From NCBI GenBank assembly GCA_944391025.1, contig CALXSC010000008.1, forward strand, positions 1 through 41,624: a stretch of 41,624 nucleotides of DNA. Direction: 5' to 3'. The notes beneath the pieces are model-generated. The model had not been told where the DNA came from, did not search any database, and saw only the letters and a program-made list of their open reading frames with translations. This DNA comes from an uncultured Rickettsiales bacterium (GTDB taxonomy: Bacteria > Pseudomonadota > Alphaproteobacteria > Rickettsiales > UBA1997). Shown here in pieces: positions 33,834 through 41,624 of this stretch (position 1 is its first letter; the number at the start of each line of letters is the position of its first letter). The translations under genes and the position numbers were made by a program.

Positions 33834-33861
33834 AGTGTATGGAAAGTTAGTTCCATACACT
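33834..33861. terminator. Perfect 11-bp hairpin between pseudopilin and protease genes
   Basis: AGTGTATGGAA (33834-33844) pairs perfectly with TTCCATACACT (33851-33861) around a 6-nt loop. It lies 28 nt after the pseudopilin stop on the minus strand. There is no immediate T-run, so a terminator role is likely but not certain. Confidence 0.45.
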
Positions 33862-33888
33862 AAAATATGTTAAAAATATTTTTAAATT

Positions 33889-34668
33889 TTAAAGCCCGCT
33901 GTGGAAAAAAAATTCATAGCATTCACCGCTAGTTTTATCATTTATAGCAGCATCATAACTTGAATAGCCAAGCTCGTCAACAGTATTTATACAAGAACTA
34001 AGCATAGAACCAGAATTAAATATTCCATCATCAATTTTCTCGTCAAGTTGTTTTAAAATTTTAGGAGTTACAGATTTTCTATCAAAATATGTAAATAAAA
34101 ATATATACGGCGAAAGCAGTTTTGAACCTTCTCTAAAATGACCAGGAGAACCAGCAACAGGAAAGTAAGTAAACCGATAAGTGGATTTCTTAAATACATT
34201 TGAATATGGAAATCCATTGCCCTCGGAATTATTTCCTGGAGTTGGTTTAAAATCAGATGTGCCCTCAAGATACATGTCTATAAATGGTGCAGAATTACTA
34301 TTTGGAAGAGTTGCAACATTATATGGTGAAGGAAAGCTGTTGGCTGAATATATTTCTGGATTACTTGGAAGACCAGTGCTAGAACCCATTAAGCCATCAT
34401 TATCCAAATCTCCAGGCAGCCTACCTTTTGCAGCATAGAACGAAAGCAATGATTGTCTCCAGCCATATACTTCATTTATAACAGCCCTTATTCTTGCACT
34501 CTCAATTAGAGATTTTCCGCCAGTAACACCAGCGACAAGCAAACCTATTATTATTAATACTATTGATAATTCTATCAAAGAAAAGGCACTAAATCCATAT
34601 TTTCCCTTTAAAGTTGTATTTTTTACAAAGCCCCCATTATTAAAATTACATGAATTTTTATTTGGCAT
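33889..34668 (-). CDS. Type II/IV pseudopilin-like protein
   Basis: A 259-residue protein with a prepilin signal. After an unusually long basic leader of 28 residues comes FSLIELSIVLIIIGLLVAGVTGG, with Glu at position +5. The residue before the cleavage point is Ala (FSA|FSLIE) and not the usual Gly. The mature part has the alpha1 helix continuing through RAVINEVYGWRQSLLSFYAAKGRLPGDLDNDGLMG, a common pattern in T2SS-like minor pseudopilins, followed by a globular domain with few cysteines. No secretion-machine genes are adjacent. The assembly it joins is unknown. Confidence 0.8.
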   Translation of the reverse strand: MPNKNSCNFNNGGFVKNTTLKGKYGFSAFSLIELSIVLIIIGLLVAGVTGGKSLIESARIRAVINEVYGWRQSLLSFYAAKGRLPGDLDNDGLMGSSTGLPSNPEIYSANSFPSPYNVATLPNSNSAPFIDMYLEGTSDFKPTPGNNSEGNGFPYSNVFKKSTYRFTYFPVAGSPGHFREGSKLLSPYIFLFTYFDRKSVTPKILKQLDEKIDDGIFNSGSMLSSCINTVDELGYSSYDAAINDKTSGECYEFFFHSGL

Positions 34669-34828
34669 TTTTTATAAAATTAAAATTATTATTTTATTTT
34701 ATAGATTATATATAAAAAAAATAATTTCAAGTAAAATATGAATAGCCAAAAATAAATAATAACAAAAATACATAAAATTAATATATATATAAGTCTCAAC
34801 AACTCTTGTTAGAAAATAAAATTATTTC

Positions 34829-34857
34829 TTTACTTTTAAGATACAATAAGATAATAT
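34829..34857 (+). promoter_or_regulatory. Candidate promoter for the EF-hand protein
   Basis: TTTACT at 34829-34834 and TAATAT at 34852-34857 with a 17-nt spacer, 67 nt before the ATG. The region is very AT-rich, so the match is only suggestive. Confidence 0.3.
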
Positions 34858-34924
34858 TCAAATTGTAATCACTTCCATTCGGAATTAATTACATTTATTT
34901 AATATTAATTAATATGGTAGAAGC

Positions 34925-35428
34925 ATGAAAAAAAGATTTTATATATTGAGTATTTTGTCTTTATTAGTTGCGTTCAATGTTAACGCTAAAGATGCAAAAA
35001 AAGATCCACAGGTTGATGGATATAGAATTAAATTTAAAGAGATAGATAAAGATGGAAAGGGATATATTACAGAAAAAGTATATATTAAATATCATGACAA
35101 GCAATGGAAGTTAATAGATTCAATGAAAGAAGATTTTATCTCTAAAGATGAATTTGTAGCAAATTGCAAAAAAGAAAATATGTGTGATCCTAAATACAAA
35201 GAAAAAATATTTGAAGAATGGGATTTAAATAAGGATGGAAAAGTTACAAAAAAAGAATATCACCTAAAGAAAAAGCTTGAGTTTGCGCAAATGGACAAAA
35301 ATGGCACTGGCAAAGTAAGTGAAAACCAATTCAACAGTTCTATGGAAAAATTCAAATATGAATACAAATTCAATAAAAAAACTCCAGATGGTAGAGCAAA
35401 GGGAAAATATAAATATGAAGTTAAATAA
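34925..35428 (+). CDS. Exported EF-hand calcium-binding protein
   Basis: A 167-residue protein with a signal peptide (KKRFYILSILSLLVAFNVNA) and several EF-hand-like loops. The loop DLNKDGKVTKKE is canonical at positions 1, 3, 5, 7, 9 and 12. DKDGKGYITEKV (residues 41-52) and DKNGTGKVSENQ lack the final Glu, and DSMKEDFISKDE is a weaker fourth loop. The C-terminus is Lys-rich (KTPDGRAKGKYKYEVK). It should be periplasmic or secreted and bind calcium. Its partner is unknown. It stands alone, divergent from the pseudopilin gene, and is followed by a strong terminator. Confidence 0.82.
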   Translation: MKKRFYILSILSLLVAFNVNAKDAKKDPQVDGYRIKFKEIDKDGKGYITEKVYIKYHDKQWKLIDSMKEDFISKDEFVANCKKENMCDPKYKEKIFEEWDLNKDGKVTKKEYHLKKKLEFAQMDKNGTGKVSENQFNSSMEKFKYEYKFNKKTPDGRAKGKYKYEVK

Positions 35429-35451
35429 TTAAATTTCTTGCAATTTATAGA

Positions 35452-35485
35452 AAATAAAGAAATGATTTTTCATTTCTTTATTTTT
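35452..35485 (+). terminator. Rho-independent terminator after the EF-hand gene
   Basis: AAATAAAGAAATG (35452-35464) pairs perfectly with CATTTCTTTATTT (35471-35483) around a 6-nt loop, followed by a T-rich end. Confidence 0.8.
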
Positions 35486-35640
35486 ATACTAGACACTGTT
35501 CACAAAGGTTTTTGCAGGGCAAAATTCTTAAGTAAACTTTTAGTTTAAATTGTCAAATCATTAAACGAACTTGAACTTTTCCTTCAGTAAGCTTAGGTAT
35601 CAGTGAAGTTATGCAAGTGCAAAGTGGAAACAAATCAAGC

Positions 35641-35835
35641 TTGAGCCATCGCTTCGCTCCAATCGTGCTTCGGCAAACACTCGGGCTAAAGCCCTACGCT
35701 GGTGAAATTGTGCAAGCACATTTCCCCTTGCCTTCGCACTTGAGCATTCACTTCGTTCACATCGTGCTTCGGCAATCGTTCGCTTTGCTCACTGGTGAAA
35801 TTGTGCAAGCACATTTCCCCTTGCCTTCGCACTTG
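35641..35835. repeat. Repeat island 2: two units with the same hairpin design as island 1
   Basis: A 44-bp sequence occurs twice, exactly, at 35699-35742 and 35792-35835 (93-bp period). Each copy contains a hairpin (35701-35727, 35794-35820): GGTGAAAT, T, GTGC, AA, GCAC, ATTTCCCC, with one T-C mismatch in the arm. CGTGCTTCG occurs at 35674 and 35763, and CTTCGCACTTG at 35732 and 35825. The layout is the same as island 1, but the GTGC/GCAC sides are swapped. The rest of 35486-36069 has no supported gene. ORFs read through the repeats are compositional artefacts. Confidence 0.75.
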
Positions 35836-36069
35836 CTTGAATTTGCTAGAATGCCCTCCCGCGAAGCACAATTGGAGCAAAGTTTCCCTCCAAAATGAAA
35901 GCGAATGTGCAAAGTTGGAGTATACAGATACATTGAACAAATAATTTTAGGCACGACGAAACAGATTGAAGCAAAAGTTAGATTTTGAATGCAAAAAGTT
36001 ATAAGCTATTGTTTTTATTAGCTCCGTTAAATATTGTTTAAAATCCTTGCTAACGAACTCCGGAGTCCT

Positions 36070-37587
36070 TTAGCTTTTTTTAAAGATAGATTTTATCATA
36101 TTTAAAATCTTTAGCGGTATAGAAAATAATTTTTTAAATATCTTTACAAAGATACTTTCCTCTGCATCAAAAGCACCGCTCTTTAATAATTCATCATAGT
36201 GTTTCATCTTTCTCTTAACAAGACTGCTTAGCATATATACGCCTATTAGATTTGGAATAGCCATGCTCAAAACAAATGTATCAGCAATTTGAACTACCAA
36301 ATTTAAATCTGCCATTGAAGATGCAAAAATTGCTATTGCATATATAATATTAAATACTATGGTCAGTCTATTCTTGAAAAAACTACGCCATGCCGACTGT
36401 CCATAGAAAGAATAGCTAAGCATATTTGATAACGCAAATAATACAATCGCGGTTGAAAGCAATATTGGAAACCATGACGAAACGCTCAAAAAAGCATCTC
36501 TAGTCATTATAACGCCTTCAGAACCAGTTTTATATGCGTCTGTAGCAATTATTATCAACGCCGTAAGCATACAGAAAAACATTGTAATCATAGGCGTCAA
36601 GCTAGCTATAGCAGCCTGCCTAACTGGCTGTTTGGTTTTGGCAACTGCATGCGCAATAGATGTAGTTCCAAGCCCAGCCTCACTTGAAAATACAGACCTT
36701 TTAATGCCCATAACAATAACTCCAATAATCCCGCCTGTTATAGCCTTAGGATTAAAGGCCTCAGTAAATATTAAGCCAATAGACGGAATAATATTCATAT
36801 AATTAAAGCTCAGAATAATAATGGCGCAGACAGTATATAATAAAGCCATAGCTGGAACTAGTTTTTCCACAATCTTAGATATACTTTTAACGCCACCAAG
36901 CAGCATATAGAAAGCAAAAATTGCAAAGACAGCACCCAATATAATCTTAAAATTAGAAAAAATGCTATAGTCAGTAACAGTATTAACGGCCTGGTTTATC
37001 TGAAACATACCGCTGCCAAGACAGCCAAAAACCAGCATAAAACTAAAAAATTTAGACAATACCGTGCCAAATTTTCTATATCCTATATCTTCCAATCCAT
37101 ATCTCAAATATCTAAAAGGACCGCCATTAGTTTTTCCATCAGCTTCAACTTTTTTATAGGTCTGTGAAAGTGTAGTCTCTGCAAAAACCGTATTCATATT
37201 AAAAAACCCAGTAATAATCATCCAAATTATAGCTCCTGGTCCACCGACACTAATAGCTATCGCCACGCCAGCTATGCTGCCAAGTCCTATAGAGCCAGAT
37301 ATTGATGTAAACAAAGCCTGCCTCGGGGTAATCTCACCCGGATCGCTTGGGGAATAGTATTTATTATGCAAAGCAACATCAAGACCATGTCTAAAATATC
37401 TAATATTAGGAAAGCCTAATTTAAAAGAAAGAAATAGAGCCGCCGCCATCAGCCATATAATAAGCAAAGGAAATCCAAAAATTTCATATGAAAAAATATA
37501 GTTAAAAATATTTGCAATATACAAAAAAATATTCAACATAAATTGTTTACCAAAAAAAGTACTAACACTTGACCATTTCTTTAACAT
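36070..37587 (-). CDS. Sodium:alanine (glycine) symporter, AGCS family
   Basis: A 505-residue membrane protein with about 11 helices. Diagnostic segments are PGEITPRQALFTSISGSIGLGSIAGVAIAISVGGPGAIIWM (about residues 81-121, the first sodium/substrate-binding region), TNGGPFRYLRYGLE, and IKRSVFSSEAGLGTTSIAHAVAKT (about 292-315). It imports alanine or glycine with sodium. The C-terminal about 60 residues are charged and cytoplasmic. It is a single minus-strand gene, divergent from the carboxylase gene. A palindrome ACTCCGGAGT near 36057-36066 follows the stop and may belong to its terminator. Confidence 0.92.
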   Translation of the reverse strand: MLKKWSSVSTFFGKQFMLNIFLYIANIFNYIFSYEIFGFPLLIIWLMAAALFLSFKLGFPNIRYFRHGLDVALHNKYYSPSDPGEITPRQALFTSISGSIGLGSIAGVAIAISVGGPGAIIWMIITGFFNMNTVFAETTLSQTYKKVEADGKTNGGPFRYLRYGLEDIGYRKFGTVLSKFFSFMLVFGCLGSGMFQINQAVNTVTDYSIFSNFKIILGAVFAIFAFYMLLGGVKSISKIVEKLVPAMALLYTVCAIIILSFNYMNIIPSIGLIFTEAFNPKAITGGIIGVIVMGIKRSVFSSEAGLGTTSIAHAVAKTKQPVRQAAIASLTPMITMFFCMLTALIIIATDAYKTGSEGVIMTRDAFLSVSSWFPILLSTAIVLFALSNMLSYSFYGQSAWRSFFKNRLTIVFNIIYAIAIFASSMADLNLVVQIADTFVLSMAIPNLIGVYMLSSLVKRKMKHYDELLKSGAFDAEESIFVKIFKKLFSIPLKILNMIKSIFKKS

Positions 37588-37786
37588 TTTACAATTATAA
37601 TTTCAAGCGATTTTTACAATTTTTATGCAATATATAAAAAAGCTACTCAACTAATTTTATGTAATAAATTTTGACAATAAATATTTTTGTTTCTTAAATT
37701 CACAGCCGCAATATCTATATATATATTAAAATCTTGATTTTAAAAAAAATAATATTAGATTTTTATTAACAACAAATGGTAAAAAT

Positions 37787-39778
37787 ATGGTTGAAAAGAT
37801 TTTAATTGCTAATAGAGGGGAACCCGCTTGCAGAATAATAAAAACAGCAAAAAAGATGGGTTTGAAAACTATAGCTGTATATTCAGAAGCTGACATGAAT
37901 TCATTGCACGTACAGATGGCCGATGAGGCAGTGCTGCTTGGTGGACCACTCTCTTCTGAAAGTTATTTGGACATTAAAAAAATAGTTAATGCCTGTAAAA
38001 AAACTGGAGCTAAATATGTACATCCAGGCTGGGGATTTTTATCCGAAAATGCAAAATTCGCACAGGCTCTAGAAAAAGAAGGCATTGTATTCGTTGGACC
38101 ATCCGTAGAAGCTATCAAAATGATGGGGGACAAAATAAGGTCTAAAAAATTAGCAAAAAGTGCTGGGGTTGACATAGTTCCTGGCGATAATAACGTTTTA
38201 ACAGACGTAAAAGAAGCTGAAGACGTAGCCAAAAAAATTGGCTATCCAATTATCCTAAAAGCATCAGCCGGCGGAGGTGGTAAAGGTATTAGAGTTGTAT
38301 ACAAAAAAGAAGAACTTCCAACCGCATTTGAGAGCGTTAAAAATGAGGCAAAAAACAGCTTTGGCGACGATAGAATTTTCATGGAAAAATTCATTGAAAA
38401 CCCTAGACATATTGAAATTCAAGTAATTGGTGATAAATTTGGAAACATAGTCTGTCTCGGCGAAAGGGAATGCTCAATCCAAAGAAACAACCAAAAGGTT
38501 ATAGAAGAATCACCAAGTTCCTTTGTTGACGAGAGAACTAGAAAAAAGATGTACGCACAGGCAGTTTCATTGTCTAAAAAAGTCGGCTATTACTCAGCTG
38601 GCACAATTGAATTCATGATGGACAAAAACAAAAATTTCTATTTTTTAGAAATGAACACAAGACTTCAGGTTGAACACGGTGTTACAGAGTTTGTAACAGG
38701 CGTTGACCTTGTTAAACTGATGATCAAAGTTGCCATGGATGAAAAATTGCCATTCAAACAGAGGGATATTAAATTAACAGGCTGGGCAATGGAAAGCAGG
38801 ATAAATGCAGAAGACCCGACCAGAGGATTTTTACCATCTTCAGGAAGAATCAGCAAATACATAGAACCGGAGAAGAGCGAAAACGTAAGAGTTGATAGCG
38901 GGGTATACGAAGGCTACTCAATAAGCATGTTCTACGACAGCATGATTGCCAAACTTTTGACCTACGGCAAAGATAGGGATGAAGCTATACAAAGGATGAG
39001 GGAAGCGCTAGGCAGCTTCTACATTGATGGAATATCCCACAATATGTCATTCCTAGAAGCAATTATGTACAACGAAAAATTTAAGAAAGGCGATATTTCA
39101 ACAAGCTTTATAAAACAAGAATTTTCAAAGGGATTCTCTGGACTTGCAATAGAAAATAAGGATGAGGGCGTTCTCATTGGAACTGCAATCTATATGTATA
39201 TAATGAACGTAAGCAGATTGCTTGGGATAAGCGGCCAAGTTAACTCCAAAAGGGAATTAGCAGAAAAATGGGTTGCAGACTTAAACGGCAATAAATACCT
39301 ATGCAATATTGCAAAAACAGCAAAGGGTATCAGCGTAGAATATGGAACCGGCTTCTCTTTAGTTGAAACCAGCTGGCAGTTTGGAGACAGTGTATTTAGA
39401 GGTGAAGTTAATGGCAGACCTATAAACGTAAAAATTATGAAGGATGACAGAGCCGGCAATTTTAAATTACAATTTATGGGTTCTATCGTAGATTTAACTA
39501 TAAGAAGCACGAGAGTTTCAGAACTTGAAAAATATATGCCAATCGCCGAACCGGAAAAAAAGCCGACAAAACTTAAAGCACCAATAACTGGAAAGGTTAT
39601 AAAATTTTTAGTAAAGGAAGGTCAAGAAGTTAAGGCCGGCAGCGAATTAGTTATAATTGAAGCCATGAAAATGGAAAATCTAATTAGGGCTGACCAGGAT
39701 GTCAAAATCAAAAAAATCAACTTTAAAGACGGTTCCTTAATAGGCGTAGGTGAAGTTTTAATAGAATTTGAGGAGTAG
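37787..39778 (+). CDS. pccA: Acetyl/propionyl-CoA carboxylase alpha subunit (biotin carboxylase plus biotin carrier)
   Basis: A 663-residue protein. The N-terminal biotin carboxylase opens with KILIANRGEPACRIIKTAKKMG. The ATP-grasp loop KASAGGGGKGIR is near residues 157-168, the catalytic FLEMNTRLQVEHGVTE near 286-301, and RINAEDPTRGFLPS follows. A linker of about 120 residues leads to the C-terminal biotinyl domain with EAMKMEN, biotinyl Lys628. The length and fused carrier match the alpha subunit of propionyl/acetyl-CoA carboxylases and not stand-alone AccC. The beta (carboxyltransferase) subunit is not in the window, so acetyl versus propionyl specificity is open. The stop codon directly touches the ATG of the split HD gene. 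Confidence 0.9.
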   Translation: MVEKILIANRGEPACRIIKTAKKMGLKTIAVYSEADMNSLHVQMADEAVLLGGPLSSESYLDIKKIVNACKKTGAKYVHPGWGFLSENAKFAQALEKEGIVFVGPSVEAIKMMGDKIRSKKLAKSAGVDIVPGDNNVLTDVKEAEDVAKKIGYPIILKASAGGGGKGIRVVYKKEELPTAFESVKNEAKNSFGDDRIFMEKFIENPRHIEIQVIGDKFGNIVCLGERECSIQRNNQKVIEESPSSFVDERTRKKMYAQAVSLSKKVGYYSAGTIEFMMDKNKNFYFLEMNTRLQVEHGVTEFVTGVDLVKLMIKVAMDEKLPFKQRDIKLTGWAMESRINAEDPTRGFLPSSGRISKYIEPEKSENVRVDSGVYEGYSISMFYDSMIAKLLTYGKDRDEAIQRMREALGSFYIDGISHNMSFLEAIMYNEKFKKGDISTSFIKQEFSKGFSGLAIENKDEGVLIGTAIYMYIMNVSRLLGISGQVNSKRELAEKWVADLNGNKYLCNIAKTAKGISVEYGTGFSLVETSWQFGDSVFRGEVNGRPINVKIMKDDRAGNFKLQFMGSIVDLTIRSTRVSELEKYMPIAEPEKKPTKLKAPITGKVIKFLVKEGQEVKAGSELVIIEAMKMENLIRADQDVKIKKINFKDGSLIGVGEVLIEFEE

Positions 39779-40605
39779 ATGCAACCAAATGAAGCTTTAA
39801 AAATACTGGAAGATTTAAAAAATTATGACTACAAACACTGCATAAAAGATTTAAATTTTGACAGTGATAAAGCTTCATTCTATTCAAACAGGCTATATAA
39901 TCATTGCATAGTTGTAGGTGATCTAGCCAAAAAAATACCAAAAAGAATAAATCTTGACTATGAAAAAGCATACATACTAGGATTATTGCACGATATAGGA
40001 AGATTCAATAATGTTAGATTTTATAGTCTTTTACATTTTAATTGACTACTAGTGTTCGCTTTTACAAAAATATATTGGAAATTGTAGGCGAAGCAATATA
40101 TAGATATTGCAAGACTAGAATTTACAATATATTGAAGCAAAAGGTAGAACAATAGTAGTCTTGGGATATTTTAATATTTAAAAACAATTATTTTTTTCGT
40201 ATGCAATTAAAATGTAAAAGGCTATATAGATTAACCGGTTATGAAATTGCAATGAAAAAAGGTTGGAACGACGTAGCTCAAATCGCACTAACCCACAGTT
40301 TTATTAATGACAAAATTGAAGCTTTTCATTTTCCAAATAATGAATTTAAAGATGCCGATATAAAAAAAACCGAAGAAATATTTTCAAAACTTAAACTTAG
40401 CGAATATGACTACATGGTAAGAATGGGCGATTTTATATCAATTGGAGATACCCAAAAACCCGTAACAGTTGAAGAAAGACTACACGACATCAGAACCAGA
40501 TATCCAATGAGTGACACAGAGTTTGAAAAATTAAACAACACTATAACAAAACTTAAAAACTATTGGGACAAAAGGCTTGGCTGCAATCTATACGAAATAC
40601 TATAA
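39779..40605 (+). pseudogene. HD-domain hydrolase gene split by a 201-bp inserted element
   Basis: The 5' part (39779-40045) encodes 88 residues with HCIVVGDLAKKI and AYILGLLHDIGRF, the HD motif. The 3' part continues in another frame from about 40227 as RLTGYEIAMKKGWNDVAQIALTHSF, then to the stop at 40605. Removing 40024-40226 (the element plus one TA copy, 203 bp) joins NNVRFY to RLTGYE in one frame of 207 codons. So an intact HD phosphohydrolase gene was interrupted. An ORF from 40201 begins inside the element and could give a C-terminal fragment without the HD residues. Its ATG touches the pccA stop. Confidence 0.85.
40024..40224. mobile_element. MITE-like 201-bp element with long terminal inverted repeats in a TA target
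   Basis: The ends are TAGTCTTTTACATTTTAATTG (left, from 40024) and its complement at 40204-40224, with one mismatch in 21; 17 bp are perfect (CTTTTACATTTTAATTG, 40028-40044). A second inner pair is GACTACTA (40044-40051) with TAGTAGTC (40153-40160). It is flanked by TA on both sides (40022-40023, 40225-40226), as expected for an IS630/Tc1-mariner-type non-autonomous element. It encodes no protein. Its excision with one TA restores the host reading frame, which confirms both ends. Confidence 0.85.
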
Positions 40606-40611
40606 TATTTA

Positions 40612-40639
40612 GTTCGGGGCCGCTCTAGTAATCCCGAAC
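40612..40639 (+). other. Hairpin after the split HD gene
   Basis: GTTCGGG (40612-40618) pairs with CCCGAAC (40633-40639) around a 14-nt loop, 6 nt after the stop codon. It may be part of a termination region with the stronger hairpin downstream. Confidence 0.4.
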
Positions 40640-40660
40640 CATTCCATAATATCTATATAA

Positions 40661-40689
40661 AAATACAGGAAAATATATTTCCCGTATTT
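40661..40689. terminator. Bidirectional terminator between the HD gene and fabD
   Basis: AAATACAGGAAA (40661-40672) and TTTCCCGTATTT (40678-40689) form a 12-bp stem with one A-C mismatch. A T-run on the plus strand and A-rich flanks suit termination of both convergent genes. Confidence 0.75.
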
Positions 40690-40710
40690 TTTATATACAT
40701 TGAGAATATT

Positions 40711-41624
40711 CTATCTTGAAATGTATTCCTTTAGACTTTCCAAGCTATTTACAGCAAATGCCTTAATATTTGGAGTTGTTTTTACAACCATGCCAGTTAA
40801 AACTTTTCCAGGACCAACTTCAACTATTTCTTCAATGCCATTCTTTTCAAAAGACAGCATAGTTTCTCTCCATCTTACTCTACTTGTAATCTGTTTAAGC
40901 AGCGATTCTCTTATTTCGTCCGGACTTGATACCTGTCCGGCATAGACATTGGCAATTAAAGGTACCTTCGGAGTTTCTATTTTAACATCATTCAAAGCTT
41001 TTTTCATATTCTCAACAGCCGGTTTCATTAATTCAGAGTGGAAAGCGCCACTAACCTGAAGTTTTATAGCCCTCTTAATTCCCATTTCAGTTGCAACTTT
41101 TATAGCCTCATCTATAGATTTTTCATTTCCACTTATTACAACCTGTCCTACAGTATTATCATTAGCAACTTGGCATATTTCACCTTCCTGCCTAGCCCTA
41201 TTTGCAACTTCTTCAGCCTGTTCAATTGTAGCGCCAACAAGTGCAGCCATGGCACCCTTGCTTTGCTTGCCAGCCTCAGCAAAGCTTTCGCCTCTAATTT
41301 TTAGTAATTTGGCAGTATCGCCCAGGGAAATAGCGCCACTTGCACACAGTGCAGAATATTCGCCCAAAGAATGCCCTGCAACAAATTTGCAAAGTTCGTT
41401 TATTTTCTTCCCAGTCTCATTTTCCAAAACTCTTAAAATAGCAATAGAAACGCACATTATAGCAGGTTGAGCATTTTCCGTTTGCGTCAACAGCTCCTGC
41501 GGTCCCTCAAATATTATTTTAGATAAATCCTTGTTTAATGCACTATCAACTTCCTTAAAAACATCCCTAGCTATATCAAAATTGTCATATAAATCTTTTC
41601 CCATAACAACGGTCTGCGAACCCT
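40711..41624 (-). CDS. fabD: Malonyl-CoA:ACP transacylase, N-terminus cut by the window end
   Basis: The frame is open to the window edge. Before the internal Met at 41604 it reads GSQTVV, the rest of the usual FPGQGSQ motif of FabD, so the true start lies outside the window. The visible part has the nucleophile motif GHSLGEYSALCASG, QVVISG, LQVSGAFHSELM with the catalytic His, and VEVGPGKVLTGM. About 304 residues are seen of roughly 310-320. The enzyme moves malonyl from CoA to acyl carrier protein for fatty acid synthesis. Other fab genes may lie beyond the edge. Confidence 0.93.
   Translation of the reverse strand, partial: GSQTVVMGKDLYDNFDIARDVFKEVDSALNKDLSKIIFEGPQELLTQTENAQPAIMCVSIAILRVLENETGKKINELCKFVAGHSLGEYSALCASGAISLGDTAKLLKIRGESFAEAGKQSKGAMAALVGATIEQAEEVANRARQEGEICQVANDNTVGQVVISGNEKSIDEAIKVATEMGIKRAIKLQVSGAFHSELMKPAVENMKKALNDVKIETPKVPLIANVYAGQVSSPDEIRESLLKQITSRVRWRETMLSFEKNGIEEIVEVGPGKVLTGMVVKTTPNIKAFAVNSLESLKEYISR

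Noticed and set aside
35611..35940. ORFs across repeat island 2 on both strands
   Set aside because: They are translations of the two 93-bp repeat units, giving repeated peptides with no start signals or family resemblance.

Overview
The window is an AT-rich bacterial chromosome segment that is densely coded on both strands. The gene set points to a Gram-negative bacterium with fermentative or anaerobic metabolism: a full-length pyruvate:ferredoxin oxidoreductase, a YbgC-type Tol-Pal thioesterase, an AsmA/YhdP-like envelope protein, a type II/IV pseudopilin and a lipoprotein protease. An uncultured, host-associated alphaproteobacterial lineage is my best guess. It rests on overall protein character and not on a marker gene, and there is no rRNA here. 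Most start codons lack an obvious Shine-Dalgarno sequence, while the tRNA genes have near-consensus sigma70-type promoters.

Layout. (1) 1-6.3 kb is a very AT-rich surface-glycan operon: a UGM/PPOX-like flavoprotein, an MFS carrier, a GT2 glycosyltransferase with an odd signal-peptide-like N-terminus, a pair of ArnE/ArnF-like 4-TM proteins, and a polytopic GT39/83-like glycosyltransferase. (2) 6.3-9.5 kb holds dapB-ruvX, a two-TM protein of unknown function, and a putative toxin-antitoxin pair made of an unannotated 45-residue ORF with its own promoter followed by a zeta-like kinase. (3) 9.5-18 kb holds nifJ, a gene remnant, recF, tRNA-Tyr, a DksA/TraR-type zinc finger protein, ffh, and an exported intradiol-dioxygenase-like protein. 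(4) 18-18.8 kb is a GC-richer repeat island. (5) 18.8-26.6 kb, minus strand, holds a RelA/SpoT-type HD protein, ftsK, recN, a small unknown gene, prfB with its programmed +1 frameshift, ybgC and a GyrI-like protein. A structured-RNA candidate with its own promoter faces prfB. (6) 26.8-27.1 kb holds divergent tRNA-Ala and tRNA-Cys. (7) 27.3-33.7 kb holds an AsmA-like protein, a 331-bp nested inverted-repeat element, and a three-gene module of RimK-like ligase, inactive transglutaminase-7TM protein and retropepsin-like protease. (8) 33.9-41.6 kb holds a pseudopilin, an EF-hand protein, a second repeat island, an AGCS symporter, an acyl-CoA carboxylase alpha subunit, an HD-domain gene split by a small transposon-like element, and the 3' part of fabD.

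The most unusual content is non-coding. The two repeat islands (18.46-18.69 and 35.67-35.84 kb) are built from units of about 90 bp. Each unit holds a hairpin of the form arm-T-core-AA-core'-arm'. The arms and cores differ between units but stay self-complementary in each, which is compensatory change and suggests selection on structure. A 201-bp element with long terminal inverted repeats sits in a TA target in the HD gene. Deleting it together with one TA restores a single 207-codon frame exactly. Further inverted-repeat or structured elements lie at 9.48-9.66, 18.19-18.83, 24.1-24.6 and 30.3-30.65 kb.
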